From: Candidatus Dadabacteria bacterium
Lineage (GTDB): Bacteria; Desulfobacterota_D; UBA1144; Nemesobacterales; Nemesobacteraceae
Assembly (NCBI GenBank): GCA_009840385.1
Contig: VXNX01000008.1
Coordinates: forward strand, 1-37,782
Reading direction: 5' to 3'
Length of the DNA: 37,782 bases
The notes under the pieces were generated by a model that was not told the DNA's origin, searched no databases, and was given only the letters and a program-made list of their open reading frames with translations. The position numbers and the translations under genes were made by a program. Below, piece after piece: positions 14,378-23,212 of the stretch; positions within the stretch are counted from its first letter, which is position 1; each line of letters starts with the position of its first letter.

Positions 14378-14827
14378 TCAAAAATCCTTGGAACTGTCAA
14401 CAAGAAGCGTAACAGGCCCGCAATTAACCATACTGACATCCATGTGAGCCCCGAAAACGCCAGTTTCCACCGGGATTCCGCGCTCCGTAAGCTTAGTGAT
14501 GAAAAGTTCGTAAAAGCGTCTCGCGGAATCTCCCCCCGCGGCCCGTACATAAGAGGGTCTTCTGCCCTTCCTTGTATCACCGTAGAGGGTGAACTGGGAG
14601 ATGGCCAAGATTTCTCCTCCCGTGTCCTCGATACTGAGGTTCATTCTGCCTGAGGAGTCCTCAAATATCCTGAGACCCGATATTTTCTCGGCGACATAGG
14701 CAACTTCTTTTTCCGAGTCATTCTCTCCAACTCCGAGAAGAACCACCATCCCTGGACCAATTCTGCCAACTACTTTGCCGTCAACGCTTACCGACGCCTC
14801 GGTTACTCTCTGTATAACAGCTCTCAT
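14378..14827 (-). CDS. dtd: D-aminoacyl-tRNA deacylase
   Basis: The 149-aa enzyme removes D-amino acids (and glycine from tRNA-Ala) wrongly attached to tRNA. It begins [37 protein letters not shown] and the Gly-cisPro motif in NCGPVT (about 135-140) form the active site. Most family members have Asp where this one has Cys in NxGPVT. It lies between alr, which makes D-alanine, and smpB, in one operon. Confidence 0.95.
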   Translation of the reverse strand: MRAVIQRVTEASVSVDGKVVGRIGPGMVVLLGVGENDSEKEVAYVAEKISGLRIFEDSSGRMNLSIEDTGGEILAISQFTLYGDTRKGRRPSYVRAAGGDSARRFYELFITKLTERGIPVETGVFGAHMDVSMVNCGPVTLLVDSSKDF

Positions 14828-14864
14828 CTCAAGATACTTGTAACGAAAAGCTCATAAAAACAGA

Positions 14865-15953
14865 TCACACGTAAAGCCTAGGAACTCTAGGCGAGATTCT
14901 TGACAAAATTTCGTAGGATATGCTCTCCGCCCAAGAAGAAACATCCTCAACACTCACAAGTTCGTCTCCAAAAAGCATTACCTCGTCTCCCACACGGACA
15001 CCCGGAACGTCCGTTGCATCAACCATTATAAAATCCATGCAGACAGATCCTATAAGCGGGACGAGTCTTCCTCCCAAGGAAACTTTCGCCTTGTTTGAAA
15101 GGGCTCTTGGGTAGCCGTCCGCATAACCAATCGGAAGGGTCGCGACCAGCGTTTCCCTCCCCGTAACGAAACTGCATCTGTAGCCAACCGAAGTGCCCGG
15201 GGGCACCTTTCTTAGCTGCACTATCCTTGTTTTTAGTTTCATAACGGGCCTTAGATCAACTTCCCCCATGTTGCCTGAACCGTAGAGCATTATCCCGGGC
15301 CTCACGATGTTCATGTGGGAGTTCGGAAATCTCTGGATGGATGCACTGTTTGCAGAATGCGCGTAGCTGTATTTAACGCCTAGATCGTCGAGAAAAAGGA
15401 GGCCTTCGCGGAAAACCCCTAGCTGGTAATCCGTGTAATCGCTTTGGTTACTCTCGGAAAAAGCAAGGTGGGTAAAAACTCCTTCAAGCATCACCCCGGG
15501 AAGCGAGGCGGCCGAAGCGAAGAAATGTTCCATGTCGCCCACCCCCACTCCAAGCCTGGTCATACCCGTGTCGACTTTCAGGTGATAACCTACTGTTTTT
15601 CCGTGCTGAACTGCAGCGTCAGAAAGAGCCTTAAGCACATTTAGGGAATAGCAGGCAGGAGTAAACGCATTTTCCGCAACGACTGGAGCCTCCTGCGGGT
15701 CAATACTTCCAAGAAGGAATATTTCGCCTTTTATTCCGGCTTGCCTGAGTTCCATCGCCTCCGGCACGGTAGCTACTCCAAGAATGTCCGCTCCATTGCT
15801 AAGAGCTACTTCGCTTAGCCTTACCGCGCCATGTCCGTAAGCGTCGGCTTTCACAATTGCCATGATACGGACATTCTCCCCTACAAGCTTTCTTACTTCG
15901 CCAAGGTTTGATTTAAAGGAATCAAGACTGATTTCAGCCCAAGTAGGTCTCAT
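14865..15953 (-). CDS. alr: Alanine racemase
   Basis: The 362-aa pyridoxal-phosphate enzyme interconverts L- and D-alanine for peptidoglycan. The PLP lysine is in AIVKADAYGHGAV (about residue 35), the catalytic tyrosine is in GYRCSF, and YGSG, DTGMTRLG, LPIGYADGY and VCMDFIMVD are family blocks. It is the first gene of the alr-dtd-smpB-ssrA operon. GGAG lies 13 bases before the ATG, rather far. Confidence 0.96.
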   Translation of the reverse strand: MRPTWAEISLDSFKSNLGEVRKLVGENVRIMAIVKADAYGHGAVRLSEVALSNGADILGVATVPEAMELRQAGIKGEIFLLGSIDPQEAPVVAENAFTPACYSLNVLKALSDAAVQHGKTVGYHLKVDTGMTRLGVGVGDMEHFFASAASLPGVMLEGVFTHLAFSESNQSDYTDYQLGVFREGLLFLDDLGVKYSYAHSANSASIQRFPNSHMNIVRPGIMLYGSGNMGEVDLRPVMKLKTRIVQLRKVPPGTSVGYRCSFVTGRETLVATLPIGYADGYPRALSNKAKVSLGGRLVPLIGSVCMDFIMVDATDVPGVRVGDEVMLFGDELVSVEDVSSWAESISYEILSRISPRVPRLYV

Positions 15954-16165
15954 TGCCCGGGAATTTCTCCAAAAGCCGAGTGAAGCAGTTCGTTCGAATT
16001 GCTTGTTTGCCGGCTCCGCATTTCTTCAGGTCAGCTAAAGGTAAATATACCATTACCCAAGACAAGTTTCAGGCCTGCCTAACATCAGAAACGAAAAAGA
16101 CCACCCATAGCAAAGTTCAGCCATGGTCAAAAGTGATAAATACCCGATTGCCATTTATTTAGGTA

Positions 16166-16226
16166 TATAATTCCCCTATCTTTCATTGGACCGGTTTTTT
16201 TAACTGTCTTTTTAAGTTGAAACCGG
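16166..16226 (+). promoter_or_regulatory. -10 box and leader hairpin before the MFS transporter gene
   Basis: TATAAT (16166-16171) sits in the string GTATATAATTCCC, which also occurs before the FprA gene. Downstream, CCGGTTT (16191-16197) pairs with AAACCGG (16220-16226), extended by AACT/AGTT (16202-16205 with 16215-16218), forming a long leader hairpin about 25 bases before the ATG. No clear -35. The rest of the 298-base gap back to alr shows nothing recognisable. Confidence 0.35.
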
Positions 16227-16251
16227 AACGGAAGATTCTGGGAAAAACGGC

Positions 16252-17418
16252 ATGAAATTGAACAGATATGAACTTCGCTGCGTTCTCGTAATAGGAACGA
16301 TAATCGCGCTTAGGCTTCTGGGAATATTCCTGATAGTACCCGTTTTCAGCATATACGCCGTAAACTACGAGGGAGCAACTCTCTCATCCGCGGGAGTAGC
16401 GTTTGGAATATACGCACTTACCCAGAGCCTGCTTCAGATACCTTTCGGCATGGCAAGCGACAGGTTCGGAAGAAAGCCGGTAATAGTGTCGGGACTCATG
16501 ATCTTCTGCCTGGGAAGCGTTCTCTGCGGTTTCGCGGATAACATCTGGGAACTCATAATAACTAGGGCACTCCAGGGAAGCGGCGCGATAGGCGCGGTCG
16601 CCCTGGCCACCCTCGGAGATTCCACAAGAAACGAGGTAAGAGCACAGTCTTTTATGCTGACCGGAATAATAGTCGGGATTGCATTTATAACTTCACTCGT
16701 AATCGGCCCGGTACTTGCAACGAAATTCGGTTTCGAGAGCCTTTTCTTCATACTCGCGGCCCTAGGTTTAGTGGCGATTCTAGTTGCTCTTCTCATGTTT
16801 CCCGAACTTCCAAAGAAAAAAACAAGGGACAGGAAAGAACTTCTTCTCAAACTCAGGGAACCGGAAATTGGAAAAATTCTTTCCTCAACCTTCATAACCT
16901 CCCTCACCCTTAACCTTATTCTGTTCATCTATCCATTAGACTGGAAAAATCACGGTACCGGACCTGAAGACCTGTGGTTCGTCTACCTGGTAATACTCGC
17001 CCCGAGTGCACTTCTGGTTAATCTCTACATCAGGTTCTCCGAGACAAGAAAAACTCTCAGACAGGCAACTCAGTTCGGGCTTTTCTTTCTAGTGGCCGCT
17101 TTTTTAATCTATCTGCTTCGGGAATCCGACAGCATCACTCTCTACGTCGCTGGAGGAGTGTTCTTTTTCGGGTACACCATATTTCAGTCCATACTCCCCG
17201 CGTTTGTTACGCAGAGAGTTTCCTCGGAGAACAGGGGCTTTCTCTCCGGTTTTTTCAATCTGGCGAATTTCATGGGAGCCTGCGTGGGTGGAATGTCCTC
17301 CGGCATACTTTACCAGACCCACGAGTCCCTGCCCTTGATATTCGGTCTCCTGTTCTTGGTACTGTGGAAATTTATCGGACTTCCCAGTCCGCCGCTGGAA
17401 CAGACTGAAAAGAAATGA
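16252..17418 (+). CDS. MFS transporter (YajR-like drug/H+ antiporter group)
   Basis: The 388-aa inner-membrane protein has about 12 membrane helices. The loop 2-3 motif GMASDRFGRKPVI (near residue 63) is the major-facilitator signature. ALQGSGAIGAVALATLGDSTR and GIIVGIAFITSLVIGPVL match the helix 4-5 antiporter motif of the proton-driven exporters. N-terminal LRLLGIFLIVPVFSIYA resembles YajR, but the C-terminal ferredoxin-like domain of that protein is absent. The substrate cannot be read from sequence. It overlaps the next gene by ATGA. Confidence 0.9.
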   Translation: MKLNRYELRCVLVIGTIIALRLLGIFLIVPVFSIYAVNYEGATLSSAGVAFGIYALTQSLLQIPFGMASDRFGRKPVIVSGLMIFCLGSVLCGFADNIWELIITRALQGSGAIGAVALATLGDSTRNEVRAQSFMLTGIIVGIAFITSLVIGPVLATKFGFESLFFILAALGLVAILVALLMFPELPKKKTRDRKELLLKLREPEIGKILSSTFITSLTLNLILFIYPLDWKNHGTGPEDLWFVYLVILAPSALLVNLYIRFSETRKTLRQATQFGLFFLVAAFLIYLLRESDSITLYVAGGVFFFGYTIFQSILPAFVTQRVSSENRGFLSGFFNLANFMGACVGGMSSGILYQTHESLPLIFGLLFLVLWKFIGLPSPPLEQTEKK

Positions 17419-17873
17419 AGATATGGACGCTTGAGAGAACAGAGTTTCTGCCGGTTTCTCTTGAAACGGCCTGGGATTTTTTCTCCGACCCGAACAATCT
17501 TCCTAGAATCACTCCCCCTGAGCTACACCTGCGCATAACATCTGAGACGGACAGGGAAATATATCCCGGCATGATAATTACCTACACCGTAACGCCCATA
17601 CCCTTTTTCAGAAGCGCTTGGGCAACAGAGATAACCCAGGTGGACTCACCAAGCTATTTTGTTGACGAGCAGCGATTCGGACCCTACAAGTTCTGGCACC
17701 ACAAGCATTTTTTCACTGAAGCCGGAGACAAAACAGAGGTCCGGGATCTCGTTCACTACTCCCTGCCGTTCGGCCCGATCGGAAGGTTGGCGAATCTGTT
17801 TTTTGTAAGCAGAAAACTGGATTTCATATTCGATTACAGAAGCATTCGTCTTCGAAAAATATTTGGGAATTGA
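17415..17873 (+). CDS. SRPBCC (START-like) domain protein
   Basis: The 152-aa protein has the helix-grip fold that makes a hydrophobic ligand pocket. It begins with RTEFLPVSLETAWDFFSDPNNLPRITPP and has FVDEQRFGPYKFWHHKHFF and a YSLPFGPIGRLANLFFV C-terminus. This subtype is often fused to, or encoded beside, TIGR01777 epimerases such as the one at 20551. It overlaps the transporter by ATGA. The ligand is unknown. Confidence 0.85.
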   Translation: MKIWTLERTEFLPVSLETAWDFFSDPNNLPRITPPELHLRITSETDREIYPGMIITYTVTPIPFFRSAWATEITQVDSPSYFVDEQRFGPYKFWHHKHFFTEAGDKTEVRDLVHYSLPFGPIGRLANLFFVSRKLDFIFDYRSIRLRKIFGN

Positions 17874-17911
17874 CAAAAAGATCGCTAATTTCTTCCCACC
17901 GTGGCGCCGGC

Positions 17912-17940
17912 TTGAAGCGTGATATGGTGCAAGGTATATT
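17912..17940 (+). promoter_or_regulatory. Sigma-70-type promoter
   Basis: TTGAAG (17912-17917) and TATATT (17935-17940) are 17 bases apart, about 75 bases before the small membrane-protein gene. Confidence 0.5.
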
Positions 17941-18015
17941 TGGGAGATACATTATCCTGAACTCGCATGAAGACTGCTTTGCGGCGATGCGTATCACAAG
18001 GCCGAAGAACGCATT

Positions 18016-18213
18016 ATGCATCCGCTTGAACAGTTTTTTAACGCCGTATACGAGAGGACAGCTAAAGAGGTCGAACGCTACAAGAAAAAAAGAGAAATGA
18101 TGGTCTTCCTGCTGATCGGAGCAACCTTCCTCGCAGCCTTGCTCTCCATTGTTTCTATCGTAATGATGGCTGGTTCTGCAAAAAATATAGAGGTGTGCAC
18201 ACTTGCCGGATGA
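18016..18213 (+). CDS. Small single-helix membrane protein
   Basis: This 65-aa hypothetical protein has an amphipathic, charged N-terminus (EQFFNAVYERTAKEVERYKK) followed by one strong membrane helix (about residues 29-51) and a short tail. It follows a good promoter. The ATG has only a weak AAGAA upstream, and the frame is open a little farther back, so the start is uncertain. No family recognised. Confidence 0.45.
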   Translation: MHPLEQFFNAVYERTAKEVERYKKKREMMVFLLIGATFLAALLSIVSIVMMAGSAKNIEVCTLAG

Positions 18214-18324
18214 AGTAGAACGTAGAACGGACTTCATTTCTGATCGCAGCAGGCCCGGGCTTTGAGAACCTCTTAAGAATTGAGGGAAATCCGGCCCGTA
18301 AGGCGTAACTCTCGGGGGAAAACC

Positions 18325-19203
18325 GTGAATTTTTCTGAATACAAGAACAAAAAAAAAGATGCTCCTTTCATATCCTTTGAGGTCTTTCCTCCAAAAGACG
18401 ATCCTGAATTTGAAAAGCTCAAGGACACTCTTGCAAGGCTTGCTGAATTCTCACCCAGCATTATAACGGTAACCCACGGTGCCATGGGAAAGGGGCGGAA
18501 AAGAACCCTCGAGGTCGCCTCCTACGTAAAAAACGTTATCGGGACGGAGAGCGCCTGCCACCTGACCTGCATAGGATCTTCCGAGAAAGAAATAGATCTG
18601 ATGCTTGAAGGAATAGAGCGGGAGAAGATAAGTAACATAGTGGCACTCAGGGGAGATATTCCTGAGAAAGACGGTGAAAACCTGCTGTCCCGCGGAGCTT
18701 TTCAACACGCAAACCAACTCGTTGAACACATAAGAAAGTATGAAAAAGGAAAGCCGCAACGCTTTTCCATAGCCGTTGCCGGCTACCCGGAAAAACATAT
18801 CGAATCCCCGAGCTTCGAGGAGGATATAGCCAATCTTAAAAAAAAGGTGAACGCGGGAGCCGACATCATAATCACGCAGCTTTTCTTTGATAACAGTTAC
18901 TATTTTGACTTCCTTGGCAGGGTGAGAGCAGCGGGAATAGATATTCCCGTTATCCCGGGTCTTATGCCCGTACTTTCATCAAGACAAGTGATAAGAATAT
19001 CGTCCCTTTGCGGAACTGATATACCAGCGCCACTGAAAAAGAAGCTTGAGAACGCAGGAGACGATAACCGCAAAGCAGTGGAAATAGGGATCGCCCAGTG
19101 CAGAGACCAAGTAAGGGAACTTATCGCTGAAGGAGTACCGGGAATTCATTTCTATGTTCTTAACAGAACCTCTCATATAGAAAAGATTCTGAAATCCGTC
19201 TGA
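18325..19203 (+). CDS. metF: 5,10-methylenetetrahydrofolate reductase
   Basis: The 292-aa FAD enzyme reduces methylene-THF to methyl-THF, the methyl donor for methionine synthesis. FISFEVFPPKDD, ITVTHGAMG, HLTCIG, IVALRGDIP, ADIIITQLFFD and PVIPGLMPV are the family blocks in order. I choose GTG at 18325, five bases after GGGGGA, over an upstream in-frame TTG (18280). GVPGIHFYVLNR ends the barrel. The stop overlaps the ubiE start (TGATG), so the two are coupled. Confidence 0.94.
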   Translation: MNFSEYKNKKKDAPFISFEVFPPKDDPEFEKLKDTLARLAEFSPSIITVTHGAMGKGRKRTLEVASYVKNVIGTESACHLTCIGSSEKEIDLMLEGIEREKISNIVALRGDIPEKDGENLLSRGAFQHANQLVEHIRKYEKGKPQRFSIAVAGYPEKHIESPSFEEDIANLKKKVNAGADIIITQLFFDNSYYFDFLGRVRAAGIDIPVIPGLMPVLSSRQVIRISSLCGTDIPAPLKKKLENAGDDNRKAVEIGIAQCRDQVRELIAEGVPGIHFYVLNRTSHIEKILKSV

Positions 19204-19880
19204 TGCCTGAGACGAAGAAAATCTTTGATGAAGTGGCACGCCACTATGACTGGCTGAATACCCTGTTCAGCCTCGGAATCCACAAACTCTGGAGAAAAAA
19301 GCTGGCGGAACAACTGCGTGGAGCCGAGTACAATCTGGACATAGCAACCGGGACGGCAGAAGTTGCGATTGAAGTGGCAAAAAAACACCCTGCCACCAAA
19401 ACGGTTGGAATTGATCCCAGCATGAACATGCTTCGGATAGCGAAAAAGAAAATCGAGGATCTTGATTTAGGAGAGAAAATAGCGCTTGTATCAGCTGCGG
19501 CTGAAAACCTCCCCTTTGCGGAAAAGCAGTTTGACTCGGCCACAATAGCATTCGGTATAAGAAACACTGTCGATTACGAACTTTCCCTGAAGGAAATAAG
19601 AAGGGTTCTAAGGGAAAGCGGAAAACTACTCATCCTTGAATTCGCAATTCCAAGAAATCCTGTTTTCAAACCGCTTTACATGTTTTATTTCAGAGTTCTG
19701 ATGCCTCTTGTCGGAAGCATCTACGGCAGGGGTAAAGAATATAGGTATCTGGCTGAATCCGCCGCCTCGTTTCCTCAGAGAAGAGAATTCATACAACATC
19801 TTGAAAACGCGGGGTTTCGTGATTGCCGATACTCAGAACTCACTATGGGAGTAGTAGCGCTTTACAGCGCAACCAGATAA
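19203..19880 (+). CDS. ubiE: UbiE/MenG quinone C-methyltransferase
   Basis: The 225-aa SAM-dependent enzyme methylates the benzoquinol or naphthoquinol ring in ubiquinone/menaquinone synthesis. It has FDEVARHYDWLNTLFSLGIHKLWRKK (UbiE N-terminal block), the SAM loop LDIATGTAEVAIE, TVGIDPSMNML, and AENLPFAEKQFDSATIAFGIRNT (UbiE signature). Whether it serves ubiquinone, menaquinone or both cannot be told here. It overlaps metF by TGATG and meets pdxH head-on 24 bases later. Confidence 0.92.
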   Translation: MPETKKIFDEVARHYDWLNTLFSLGIHKLWRKKLAEQLRGAEYNLDIATGTAEVAIEVAKKHPATKTVGIDPSMNMLRIAKKKIEDLDLGEKIALVSAAAENLPFAEKQFDSATIAFGIRNTVDYELSLKEIRRVLRESGKLLILEFAIPRNPVFKPLYMFYFRVLMPLVGSIYGRGKEYRYLAESAASFPQRREFIQHLENAGFRDCRYSELTMGVVALYSATR

Positions 19881-19904
19881 CCGGGCTGCTTCTCTTTGCA
19901 AAGA

Positions 19905-20549
19905 TTATGGATAAAGCCTGTCTATGACCCAGCCGCCGTCAGGGGAAGGAAGGTACCTGAAACGGTCGTGAAGCCTGTTTTTCCTTCCCTGCCAGAACTC
20001 AAAGCGAAGAGGGTTCACCACGTATCCTTTCCAGAAGTCGGGTCGCACTATACTTTTCCCTTTCCACTCAGAGCGAAACTGGGCGTATTGATCTTCAAGC
20101 AACCGCCTGCTTGCAAGGACTTCGCTCTGTCTTGAAACACATGCTCCTATGCGACTTTGACGAGGCCTTGACGCAAAGTACTCATCGGCTTCCCGTTCGG
20201 GCAGAATGGAAACCTCGCCGTCCACTTTTACCTGCCTTTCAAATTCAGGCCACCAGAAGCAAAGCGAAGCGACCGGGTTCTCGGCTACATCTCTTCCCTT
20301 GCGACTAAGGGAATTTGAATAGAAGGAAAAACCTCTTTCGTCATAACCCTTGAGGAGCACCACTCTTGAGGACGGAATGCCGTTGGCTCCCACCGTAGAA
20401 AGAATAAAAGCGTTTGGAAAATCGATTTCCGCTTTGAGAACCTCACCGTACCAGAAGTGAAACTGGACAAACGGATCTTCATCAAGATCTTTTCTCTCAA
20501 GCTTCAGTTTCAGGTACTGGCGTGAATGGAACTTATCTTTCTTCGACAT
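19905..20549 (-). CDS. pdxH: Pyridoxamine 5'-phosphate oxidase
   Basis: The 214-aa FMN enzyme oxidises pyridoxamine/pyridoxine phosphate to PLP. It shows PNAFILSTVGANGIPSSRVVLLKGYDERGFSFYSN, SLCFWWPEFERQVKVDGEV, SRPRQSRIGACVSRQSEVL and the C-terminal PLRFEFWQGRKNRLHDRFRY with the substrate-binding Arg. The tail ends WVIDRLYP, as in the family. It starts one base after the stop of the epimerase gene, probably one transcript. Confidence 0.96.
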   Translation of the reverse strand: MSKKDKFHSRQYLKLKLERKDLDEDPFVQFHFWYGEVLKAEIDFPNAFILSTVGANGIPSSRVVLLKGYDERGFSFYSNSLSRKGRDVAENPVASLCFWWPEFERQVKVDGEVSILPEREADEYFASRPRQSRIGACVSRQSEVLASRRLLEDQYAQFRSEWKGKSIVRPDFWKGYVVNPLRFEFWQGRKNRLHDRFRYLPSPDGGWVIDRLYP

Positions 20550-20550
20550 T

Positions 20551-21447
20551 TTATCTCAAAACAACATCCTCAAGCGTTGGTCTCAGATCTTTGTGTAAGA
20601 ACTCGTAACCGGAGGAAAGAAGTTTCTCAGGGAAAACCATACTGCCGGCAAGCATCGTGCTGCGACCCATCTCTCCGAAGAAAAGCCGTACGGCAAACGC
20701 GGGAATTGTAAGCAATGCAGGCCTTCGCAGAACCGTTGCAAGCGCAGTGGTAAATTCCCTGTTAGTCACCGGATTCGGGGATACCGCGTTGACGGGTCCT
20801 CTTACCTCCTCACGTCCCAACAGATAAACAATTATCCGTGAAAGATCTTCTATCGATATCCAGCTTAGGTATTGGTCCCCGCTTCCGATAACTCCTCCAA
20901 GGCCCATCTTAAAGGGAAGCAACAAGGAACTCAACATGCCGCCTTCGGGACTTAGGACAACACCCATACGCAGATTTATGACCCTTACGCCAAGATCAGA
21001 GGCCCTGTTGGCCTCATTTTCCCACTCCAGGCAAGTATCGGGAAGAAAACCCGAGCCGACCTTGGAGCGCTCAGTGAGTCTTTCTTCTCCCCTGTCTCCA
21101 TAATATCCGACCGCCGATGCACAGATAAAGCTTTTGGGGGGATCTTGAAGTCCGGAGAAAAGACTCACCAAATAGCGGGTACTGAGTACCCTGCTCCGCC
21201 GTATCGAGTTCTTTTTCTTTTCGGTCCATCTGCACACTATATTCTCTCCCGAGAGATGAACAACGGCATCAAAACCCTCAAGCAAAGATGGATCATCGAC
21301 ATGGCCCCCCTCTGGATCCCAGAAAATTAGATTCTCTCCTTCCGTGCGCGACCTTACAAGACGCCATATATCAGATGAATCCGAGGAAAGAACTCTGAGA
21401 AGATGAGTTCCCACGGTTCCACTAGATCCTGAGATAAGTATTTTCAT
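20551..21447 (-). CDS. TIGR01777-family NAD(P)-dependent epimerase
   Basis: From ATG 21447 the protein has 298 residues, an SDR-type Rossmann fold beginning MKILISGSSGTVGTHLLR. VVHLSGENIVCRWTEKKK, the catalytic YYGDRGEE region, LRMGVVLSPEGG and GQYLSWI-like motifs place it with TIGR01777 (YfcH-like). A longer start at TTG 21480 would overlap the LLM gene. The SRPBCC domain often fused to this family is a separate gene at 17415. The exact substrate is unknown for the family. Confidence 0.88.
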   Translation of the reverse strand: MKILISGSSGTVGTHLLRVLSSDSSDIWRLVRSRTEGENLIFWDPEGGHVDDPSLLEGFDAVVHLSGENIVCRWTEKKKNSIRRSRVLSTRYLVSLFSGLQDPPKSFICASAVGYYGDRGEERLTERSKVGSGFLPDTCLEWENEANRASDLGVRVINLRMGVVLSPEGGMLSSLLLPFKMGLGGVIGSGDQYLSWISIEDLSRIIVYLLGREEVRGPVNAVSPNPVTNREFTTALATVLRRPALLTIPAFAVRLFFGEMGRSTMLAGSMVFPEKLLSSGYEFLHKDLRPTLEDVVLR

Positions 21448-21469
21448 ATTCCTAGCTGAAAAGACCGGG

Positions 21470-22483
21470 TCACGAGGCAAAAGCCTCGATCAGTCGCTCC
21501 TGGTACTCCCTTACCTCCCTGAAATCGAGAAAATAATGCGGGGCGCTCAACACAGGGAGGTCAATATATTCTCTGTATTTTTCAACCTTCTCCCTGCAAT
21601 GTTTCGCATCTCCGACAACGGCAAACGCCTCAACCATTTCATCACTGACACCCTCTATCATCGCGCGGACGTCTTTTCTGCGAAAAGCGTCCCTTATCCC
21701 TTTCACCTCTTCCGTAAAACCGTGAAGCCTGAAAGGAGGATCGTAAGCCTTTACCGTGGCATAAAAAGCTACAGTCGCCCGGGCGGCTTCCCTGGCCTTC
21801 TCCCAGTCATCCGAAACGGCGCAGGTAATTATCGAGCACTTCATAAAATCCCCGTTTTTTCTCTGCCTCTCCAGCTTCTCTTCGAGCGAAGGTGAAACTA
21901 TTTTTTTTATGTACTCAAGTGAACAGACAACATGCCCCATATAACCATCCGCGATTTCGGCCGCAGCGCCAACCATGTTGCTCCCTATGCCGGCCACGAA
22001 TATCGGTATCTTTCTTCTTACGGGTTTAAAAGCTCTCTTGTAGCCCCTTGTGTTTATATGGTAAAACTGCCCTTCAAAAACAATTTCCTTGCCGGTATGG
22101 GCCTCAGAAATAATTTCCCTTACTAAACCCACGCATTCCCTTATTCTCGCAACCGGCCTGTCTCCATAGAAAACACCGTGAAAATTCTCGTTTGTTCTTT
22201 TTGCTCCCGTACCGAGACCCAGTATAAACCTCCCCGAACTTATTTCGTCAAGATCAAGAGAAGTAATGGAAGTAATGAGCGGGCTTCTAACAAAGGCAAG
22301 GGCAACGGCGGTACCAAGTTTTATTTTAGAGGTAGCAGAAGCAACAACCGAAAGCTGCTGAAAAGAGGTCCTGTAAAGTTCCGTGGCCCAGACGGAGTGA
22401 AAATTCGCTTTTTCTGCGGCAACCGCAAGATCCTTGAGTTCTTCTATTGACCCCGCATCAAGTATAAACCCGACTCTTTTCAT
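21470..22483 (-). CDS. LLM-class flavin/F420-dependent oxidoreductase
   Basis: The 337-aa luciferase-like barrel protein starts MKRVGFILDAGSIEELKDLA at 22483. It has AAEKANFHSVWATELYRTSFQQL, IKLGTAVALAFVRSPLITSITSLDLDEIS, GRFILGLGTGAKRTNENFHG and a C-terminal REVREYQERLIEAF, as in the F420-dependent methylene-H4MPT reductase-like subgroup. Use of F420 rather than FMN is inferred from subgroup resemblance; no F420 biosynthesis gene is in the window. A longer frame reaches 22528, but the -10 box seven bases before 22483 makes that start unlikely. Confidence 0.85.
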   Translation of the reverse strand: MKRVGFILDAGSIEELKDLAVAAEKANFHSVWATELYRTSFQQLSVVASATSKIKLGTAVALAFVRSPLITSITSLDLDEISSGRFILGLGTGAKRTNENFHGVFYGDRPVARIRECVGLVREIISEAHTGKEIVFEGQFYHINTRGYKRAFKPVRRKIPIFVAGIGSNMVGAAAEIADGYMGHVVCSLEYIKKIVSPSLEEKLERQRKNGDFMKCSIITCAVSDDWEKAREAARATVAFYATVKAYDPPFRLHGFTEEVKGIRDAFRRKDVRAMIEGVSDEMVEAFAVVGDAKHCREKVEKYREYIDLPVLSAPHYFLDFREVREYQERLIEAFAS

Positions 22484-22490
22484 CAGGTCT

Positions 22491-22496
22491 ATTATA
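22491..22496 (-). promoter_or_regulatory. -10 box abutting the LLM start codon
   Basis: TATAAT on the minus strand (22496-22491) is followed by AGACCTG and then the ATG at 22483. No ribosome-binding site exists, so a leaderless mRNA is expected. Confidence 0.5.
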
Positions 22497-22513
22497 AATA
22501 ATAAGGGACGCGG

Positions 22514-22538
22514 AAAAAACCCGTTCAAATTACGCGGG
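22514..22538 (-). terminator. Weak terminator after the ribosomal cluster
   Basis: On the minus strand CCCG and CGGG (22538-22535, 22523-22520) form a 4-bp stem followed by six Ts (22519-22514). It lies about 40 bases after the rplQ stop. The short stem makes it marginal. Confidence 0.35.
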
Positions 22539-22579
22539 GGGAAATGGAGAAATTCTGATAAGTGTGAGCGGGAGGAATT

Positions 22580-23188
22580 CTAATCCTCTGCCTTTTCTGG
22601 AGAATCAGCCTGTTCTTGCGGTTCAGGGGACTCGGCTTCGGCTACTTCAGGTTCAGCAACCTCAGCCTCAGCAACCTTGGCTTCGTCCTGTTCATCGGTC
22701 TGGCTCTTGGCAGCTTCCTCTTGATCGACCAGACCAAGTTCTTCTGCGGATTTTTTCTTCGAACTTTTCCTTGGCGCACTCTCGGCCTTCGCCTTGGGCT
22801 TTGCCTTTCGCCTTTTTCTTTTGGCCTTGTACTCTTCGGTTACAAGCTCAACAAGGGAAACAGGAGCGTTATCTCCTCTTCTGTAGCCGAGCTTGATTAT
22901 CCTCGTATAACCGCCGGGGCGCTCCATATACCTTTGGGCAAGTTCAGAGAAAAGTTTTTCCACAACTGCACGATCCCTTACATAAGCCAAGGCCTTTCTT
23001 CTTGCGTGAAGGCTGCCGTTTTTACCAAGAGTCACGAGCTTCTCCACAACCCTTCTTATCTCTTTGGCTCTCGTGTCCGTTGTGTTTATCTTGCCGTTAC
23101 GCAGAAGGTCGGTAGCCATGTTGCGGAACATGGCCTTTCTGTGCTTCGTTGTAACTCCCAGTTTCCTTCCCGATTTTCTGTGTCTCAT
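22580..23188 (-). CDS. rplQ: Ribosomal protein L17 with long C-terminal extension
   Basis: Residues 1-120 are ordinary L17 ([41 protein letters not shown]). About 80 further residues follow: first Lys/Arg/Pro/Ala-rich ([20 protein letters not shown]), then acidic and repetitive ([20 protein letters not shown]). L17 is usually 115-130 aa. Last gene of the cluster. The extension is probably disordered; its role is unknown. Confidence 0.97.
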   Translation of the reverse strand: MRHRKSGRKLGVTTKHRKAMFRNMATDLLRNGKINTTDTRAKEIRRVVEKLVTLGKNGSLHARRKALAYVRDRAVVEKLFSELAQRYMERPGGYTRIIKLGYRRGDNAPVSLVELVTEEYKAKRKRRKAKPKAKAESAPRKSSKKKSAEELGLVDQEEAAKSQTDEQDEAKVAEAEVAEPEVAEAESPEPQEQADSPEKAED

Positions 23189-23212
23189 TTCTCTACCGTA
23201 TACGGGTCCCGA

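Noticed and set aside
18241-18324. SAM riboswitch before metF
   Set aside because: Some GC-rich complementarity is visible, but no riboswitch core could be recognised.
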